DNA from: CAYGZC01 sp964354225
Lineage (GTDB): Bacteria; Bacteroidota; Ignavibacteria; UBA10030; SZUA-254
Assembly: GCA_964354225.1 (NCBI GenBank)
Contig: CAYGZC010000358.1
Coordinates: forward strand, 1-40,334
Reading direction: 5' to 3'
Length of the DNA stretch: 40,334 bases
Under the pieces are notes generated by a model. That model was not told the DNA's origin and made no database searches. It saw only the letters and a program-made list of their open reading frames with translations. Shown here one piece after another: positions 36,538 to 40,334 of the stretch. How positions within the stretch are numbered: position 1 is the first letter of the stretch; every line of letters begins with the position of its first letter. A program made the translations under genes and the position numbers.

Positions 36538-38157
36538 ATGAAATTTTTACATTCACTGAGCTTTCGGGTTCTTGGCGGTTCATTTATTCTTCTTCTCGGA
36601 CTAGTAAGTCTATATTCGTATTTTGTTATTAACTTTCACAACGAGCAAATGATGACATATGTTTTTCAAAGTGCCGACCGCTTGAGCGATGTTATCAAGA
36701 ACTCTACACATTACAGCATGATGTTAAATCGAAAAGAAGATGTGTATCAAATTATCACAACGATTGGAAAAGAACCGGGTGTTGAAGGTATACGGATTTA
36801 TAATAAACGCGGCGAGATTATATTTTCAACAAACAAAACTGAAGAAGGCACGATTGTGAACATGAATGCAGAAGCATGTTTTGTTTGCCATGAACAAGCA
36901 AAACCGCTCCAGTCACTTCCCATCAGTAACCGGATGCGCACATACGTATCACCAAACGGATACAGAATTCTTGGATTAATAAATCCGATCCGCAATGAGC
37001 CGACTTGCTCAACTGAAAATTGTCATGCACACTCACCGGATAAAACGGTTCTCGGTGTGCTTGATGTTCGGATGTCGCTTGAACAAGTGGATAGGGATAG
37101 AAGTGAGTCTCAATTCAAATTGATTATTTTTGCGGTGGTTACCATTATTGTGATTGTTTCTACCTCCCTCTTCTTTCTTTATCGAATGGTACACCGCCCT
37201 GTAAAACGATTGATCGAGGGAACGAAAGAGATATCATCTGGAAATCTAAGCTGCCAGATAGCGATAACATCAAACGATGAGATGGGAGAGCTTGCGAAAT
37301 CGTTCAATGCTATGACGGCATCACTTAAATCTGTTATGGAAGAAAATCAGCGCTGGTCTCAAGAACTCGAAAAACGTATCATGATGAAAACTGAGGAACT
37401 GAAGCGTATCCACGGACAAATCTTACAGATTGAGAAGATGGCATCTTTGGGAAAACTTTCGGCGACCGTTGCGCATGAACTGAATAATCCTCTTGAAGGA
37501 ATTTTAACATACTCAAAGCTAATGGCAAAACGAATACAGAAAATTGGCGTACTGACTGAGCCCTTGAAACAAACGCTGGAAGATTTGGGAATAGTGATTA
37601 ATGAAACTGAGCGATGTGGAAACATTGTTAAAAACCTTTTATTATTTTCACGAAAGCAAGTCGGTGAATTTGCACTTGCTCCCATAAAACAAATTGTTGA
37701 GAAAGCAGCACAGCTTGTTCAACACCATTTCCAAATTTCGAACGTAGAGTTTCAGTCCGTGTATCAATCAGATGAGATTGCGATAATGTGCGATCAAAAC
37801 CAGATTGAACAGGCACTTCTCGCTCTCTTCGTTAATGCTGTCGAAGCGATGCCCGATGGCGGATTGCTGAGAGTTGAAGTGACTCGAGAATCAACAATGA
37901 ATTCCCCTCAGATAAAAATAATCGATTCAGGAGGCGGGATTGCGTCTGAAAATCTTCCATATATTTTTGAGCCGTTTTATACCAAAAAGAAAGAGGGGCA
38001 AGGCGTCGGGTTAGGTTTATCGGTGGTGTATGGAATTGTCGAGCGTCATGACGGAAAAATCGAGGTGGAATCTGACCTTGGAAAAGGAACAACATTCATC
38101 TTAACATTCCCACCCCCTTATAAAACAGAAAAAACCACTGGGTATTTAGAAAAATAA
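36538..38157 (+). CDS. Sensor histidine kinase with periplasmic haem-type motifs
   Basis: A membrane kinase of 539 residues from ATG 36538; an ATG at 36502 opens the frame earlier but overlaps the sigma-54 promoter, so 36538 is taken. Order: helix 1 (VLGGSFILLLGLVSLYSYFVI), a ~150-residue periplasmic domain, helix 2 (LIIFAVVTIIVIVSTSLFFLY), HAMP (VKRLIEGTKEISSGNL), coiled coil, HisKA with His313 (AHELNNPLEG), and HATPase_c (NAVEAMPDGG, IDSGGGI, GVGLGLSV). The periplasmic part has CFVCH (residues 114-118) and CSTENCH (157-163), a CxxCH and a CX4CH haem c-like pair. It probably senses periplasmic redox state or a small ligand such as O2 or NO and feeds the next gene. Confidence 0.88.
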   Translation: MKFLHSLSFRVLGGSFILLLGLVSLYSYFVINFHNEQMMTYVFQSADRLSDVIKNSTHYSMMLNRKEDVYQIITTIGKEPGVEGIRIYNKRGEIIFSTNKTEEGTIVNMNAEACFVCHEQAKPLQSLPISNRMRTYVSPNGYRILGLINPIRNEPTCSTENCHAHSPDKTVLGVLDVRMSLEQVDRDRSESQFKLIIFAVVTIIVIVSTSLFFLYRMVHRPVKRLIEGTKEISSGNLSCQIAITSNDEMGELAKSFNAMTASLKSVMEENQRWSQELEKRIMMKTEELKRIHGQILQIEKMASLGKLSATVAHELNNPLEGILTYSKLMAKRIQKIGVLTEPLKQTLEDLGIVINETERCGNIVKNLLLFSRKQVGEFALAPIKQIVEKAAQLVQHHFQISNVEFQSVYQSDEIAIMCDQNQIEQALLALFVNAVEAMPDGGLLRVEVTRESTMNSPQIKIIDSGGGIASENLPYIFEPFYTKKKEGQGVGLGLSVVYGIVERHDGKIEVESDLGKGTTFILTFPPPYKTEKTTGYLEK

Positions 38158-38191
38158 TATGTAATCATAGAAACATAAAACGAGGATTTTT

Positions 38192-39535
38192 ATGAATGGT
38201 GAAATCTCAATTTTAATAATTGACGATGAAAAAGTTGTGAGGGAATCGCTTACTAAATGGTTTAGGGAAGATGGATACAAAGTTGGCTCTGCTGAGAATG
38301 CTGCTGAAGCTCTCCGTCAATTACAGAAACAATCCTGGCAAATAATTTTACTCGATATAAAAATGCCTGGCATGGACGGTATGGAATTACAACTGCGGAT
38401 CAAGGAGATTGATCCAACGGCAACCATTATATTCATAACCGCTCATGCCTCGGTTGATACAGCGGTACAAGCACTGAAAGTTGGTGCTTTCGATTACATC
38501 ACAAAACCTATTGACCCGGATTATCTATCTCATGTTGTAACAAACGCTATTAAACAGTGTGCATTACAAGGTGAGAACGTGAAGCTTAAAGAACACATCT
38601 CTGAGTTCTTCAAGGTCGATGACATCATCGGCGATTCACCCCAAATGAGGGAAGTTTTTCACCTCATCGAGACTGTGGCAAAAACAGATACCACAGTCAT
38701 GATTCGCGGTGAGAGTGGTACAGGCAAAGAACTTATTGCGCGAGCAATCCATGCGAACAGCGAGCGTCGATATTTCCCCATCGTCACAATTAACTGTGGC
38801 GGCTTGCCTGAGGGAATTTTAGAAAGTGAGCTTTTCGGGCATGAACGCGGGGCATTCACGGGCGCACAGTACCGCAGAAAAGGAAAGATCGAGCTTGCCG
38901 ATGGTGGAACATTATTCCTCGACGAGGTCGGCAACATAAGTATAAAAACTCAAATGGATTTGTTACGAGTAATCGAGACTAAGCAATTCACACGTGTTGG
39001 TGGAAATGAAATCATTGAAGTCGATTTCCGAGTTATTTGCGCGACGAACCGAGACCTCGAACAGGCGGTTCAACAGGGCACGTTCCGTGAAGATCTCTAC
39101 TACCGATTGAATGTGTTCTCCATTTCAATTCCACCTCTCAGGGAACGGAAATCGGACATTCTACATCTTACTAATCACTTCATCAATAAATATGCTCAGG
39201 CAATGAACAAACAAATTTCCTCAATTTCACCTGAAGCAATGGATATACTTGATGGATATACTTGGCCCGGCAACGTCCGCGAGCTTGAGAACGCTATTGA
39301 AAGGGCAATGGTTGTTGGTAAGCCGCCAGCAATACAACCACAGGATTTACCATTCCAATTATCCGGAAAAAATCAAGTTCCGCAATCTGGCTCACTCGCC
39401 GAGGTAGAAAAGCACTATATAATTCTGGTATTGGAGAAAACCAGCTGGAATATCTCACGATCGGCGGAAATTCTTCAAATCGATCGTGTTACTCTTTACA
39501 ATAAAATTCAGAAGTACGGATTGAAAAGACCGTAG
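38192..39535 (+). CDS. Sigma-54-dependent response regulator (NtrC family)
   Basis: A 447-residue activator: REC domain with Asp55 (IILLDIKMPGMDG) and Lys105 in ITKPID, then a complete AAA+ domain with Walker A RGESGTGKE at ~172-180, GAFTGA at 220-225 (the sigma-54 contact loop), Walker B GGTLFLDEVG, LRERKSDI and the R-finger region WPGNVRELENA, and a C-terminal Fis-like HTH (SRSAEILQIDRVTLYNKI). It partners the kinase 34 bp upstream, and GAGGA before its ATG is a good ribosome site. It should activate the two sigma-54-like promoters of this locus. The archaemetzincin GTG overlaps its stop. Confidence 0.94.
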   Translation: MNGEISILIIDDEKVVRESLTKWFREDGYKVGSAENAAEALRQLQKQSWQIILLDIKMPGMDGMELQLRIKEIDPTATIIFITAHASVDTAVQALKVGAFDYITKPIDPDYLSHVVTNAIKQCALQGENVKLKEHISEFFKVDDIIGDSPQMREVFHLIETVAKTDTTVMIRGESGTGKELIARAIHANSERRYFPIVTINCGGLPEGILESELFGHERGAFTGAQYRRKGKIELADGGTLFLDEVGNISIKTQMDLLRVIETKQFTRVGGNEIIEVDFRVICATNRDLEQAVQQGTFREDLYYRLNVFSISIPPLRERKSDILHLTNHFINKYAQAMNKQISSISPEAMDILDGYTWPGNVRELENAIERAMVVGKPPAIQPQDLPFQLSGKNQVPQSGSLAEVEKHYIILVLEKTSWNISRSAEILQIDRVTLYNKIQKYGLKRP

Positions 39536-40113
39536 TGGCACGATCAATTCACATTCTCAACGTCTCATCTTTACAACCGCATGAGCTTGAGAAAATGGTA
39601 GAAAAGATAAGAGCCGTTTTTACATTACCGGTTCAAATTACGAATGATTCACTCAACCTGGATCAGGCATACGACAGCTCGCGTAGGCAATATAATTCAA
39701 CGGCACTTCTTGTCCAGATTCTTTCTCTCCCAAATCCCAAGAATGACAAAAAAATTACCATCGTAGATGTTGACCTCTATATTCCAATTCTTACATTCGT
39801 CTTCGGCGAAGCTCAGCTTCAGGGACATGCCGCGATTGTTTCGTTCCATCGCCTCTCTAATCAGTTCTACGGTATGAAACCAAATCAGGCGTTAACACAT
39901 GAACGACTGGAGAAAGAGATCATTCACGAGCTTTGCCACACCTTTGGATTGGTTCACTGCCATCAGTTTGAATGTGTTCTGCGATCTTCAACATATGTGG
40001 AAGAGATCGACCTGAAACGGAACATTCCTTGCCCGTCTTGTAGTAAATTACTTTGGGAAAGAGTAAACTTATTTTATCAAGGAATTGATATTAACATTCC
40101 AATTGAGAATTAA
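39535..40113 (+). CDS. Archaemetzincin-family zinc metalloprotease
   Basis: A 192-residue metzincin: the zinc-binding HELCHTFGLVH at 131-141, followed by C142, C147, C166 and C169 (HCHQFECVL...CPSC), which is the archaemetzincin pattern of a catalytic and a structural zinc. The catalytic Glu132 is intact. The Met of the Met-turn after Cys147 is Leu149 (CVL where CVM is usual). It has no signal peptide, so it is cytoplasmic. Its GTG start shares one base with the upstream stop (TAGTG), so it is probably translated with the activator. Substrate unknown; the link to the redox locus suggests processing of a local protein, which is inference. Confidence 0.9.
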   Translation: MARSIHILNVSSLQPHELEKMVEKIRAVFTLPVQITNDSLNLDQAYDSSRRQYNSTALLVQILSLPNPKNDKKITIVDVDLYIPILTFVFGEAQLQGHAAIVSFHRLSNQFYGMKPNQALTHERLEKEIIHELCHTFGLVHCHQFECVLRSSTYVEEIDLKRNIPCPSCSKLLWERVNLFYQGIDINIPIEN

Positions 40114-40123
40114 GAAATCTATT

Positions 40124-40140
40124 GCAACAAAATGTGTTGC
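40124..40140 (+). terminator. Possible hairpin after the archaemetzincin gene
   Basis: GCAACA-AAATG-TGTTGC is a 6 bp inverted repeat with a 5-base loop, 10 bases after the stop. There is no U tract, so it is at best a weak terminator. The remaining bases to the end of the window show no gene. Confidence 0.35.
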
Positions 40141-40334
40141 TCCTACGGATCCGATTAAAGACGGATAGTCATTCTGAACATTTGAAAATTCCGATCTAAT
40201 AAAATTACTCCAATCATCTCAAACTTGCAAAATTCAATGAAACTGCTTTCAGAAATGAGAAATTTAGGTCTGAAATAACTAATTAATTTCATTATTCAGC
40301 CATCTATTTCATACATTTGGTGGAATGATTCTTG

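Overview
The window looks like a chromosomal piece of an Ignavibacteria/Kryptonia-type member of the Bacteroidota-Chlorobi group. It is AT-rich. Two exported proteins, the subtilase at 28287-31469 and the broken gene at 135-1910, end in the type IX secretion sorting domain with the NYPNPFNP motif, a form I associate with Ignavibacteria and their relatives. No rRNA, tRNA, CRISPR array, transposase or phage gene could be supported.

Layout. (1) 1-1910 holds a decayed LamG/SdrD-B/FN3/type IX exported protein with an in-frame TAG. (2) 2116-11658, all on the minus strand, is a tightly coupled O-antigen or capsule operon. Read 5' to 3' it runs RfbC, Wzx-like flippase, three SAM methyltransferases, an SDR epimerase, a GDP-fucose-synthase-like SDR, a second reductase-like SDR, a GT2, a hexapeptide acyltransferase and a GT4; several junctions are 4-8 bp overlaps. 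(3) 11745-13598 is a second decayed exported protein with seven FG-GAP/VCBS repeats and two in-frame stops. (4) 13848-19854 is a second minus-strand glycan cluster: GT4, methyltransferase, WecB, GT2, GalE-like SDR, methyltransferase. (5) 19993-20320 is a frameshifted TPR remnant. (6) 20335-28129 is a third minus-strand cluster: DPM-like GT2, GT39-like transferase, GT9 with extra cysteines, YfhO-like protein, a second DPM-like GT2 and a methyltransferase. These build and transfer lipid-linked sugars. (7) 28287-31469 is a plus-strand type IX-secreted subtilisin followed by a strong hairpin.

(8) 31791-40113 is the most unusual part. A sigma-54-like promoter precedes a membrane-anchored H-protein-like gene, a 30-residue membrane peptide, a Tat-targeted HybA-like four-cluster ferredoxin, a HybB/NrfD quinone-site subunit and two more H-protein-like genes. 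A second sigma-54-like promoter precedes a histidine kinase whose periplasmic sensor has two c-type haem-like motifs, then an NtrC-class activator, then an archaemetzincin whose GTG start overlaps the activator's stop. No catalytic hydrogenase, molybdopterin or glycine-cleavage gene is present. All three H-like proteins carry a C-terminal extension with a DGG motif; only the first keeps a lysine at the lipoylation position, and none keeps the ESVKA context. My reading (inference) is a self-regulated redox module: the kinase senses periplasmic redox state, the activator drives both sigma-54 promoters, and the ferredoxin/NrfD pair exchanges electrons with quinone while the H-like proteins act as cytoplasmic partners, carriers or scaffolds.

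The start codons chosen at 5614, 9084, 26970, 31860 and 36538 differ from the longest reading frames for reasons given in the entries.
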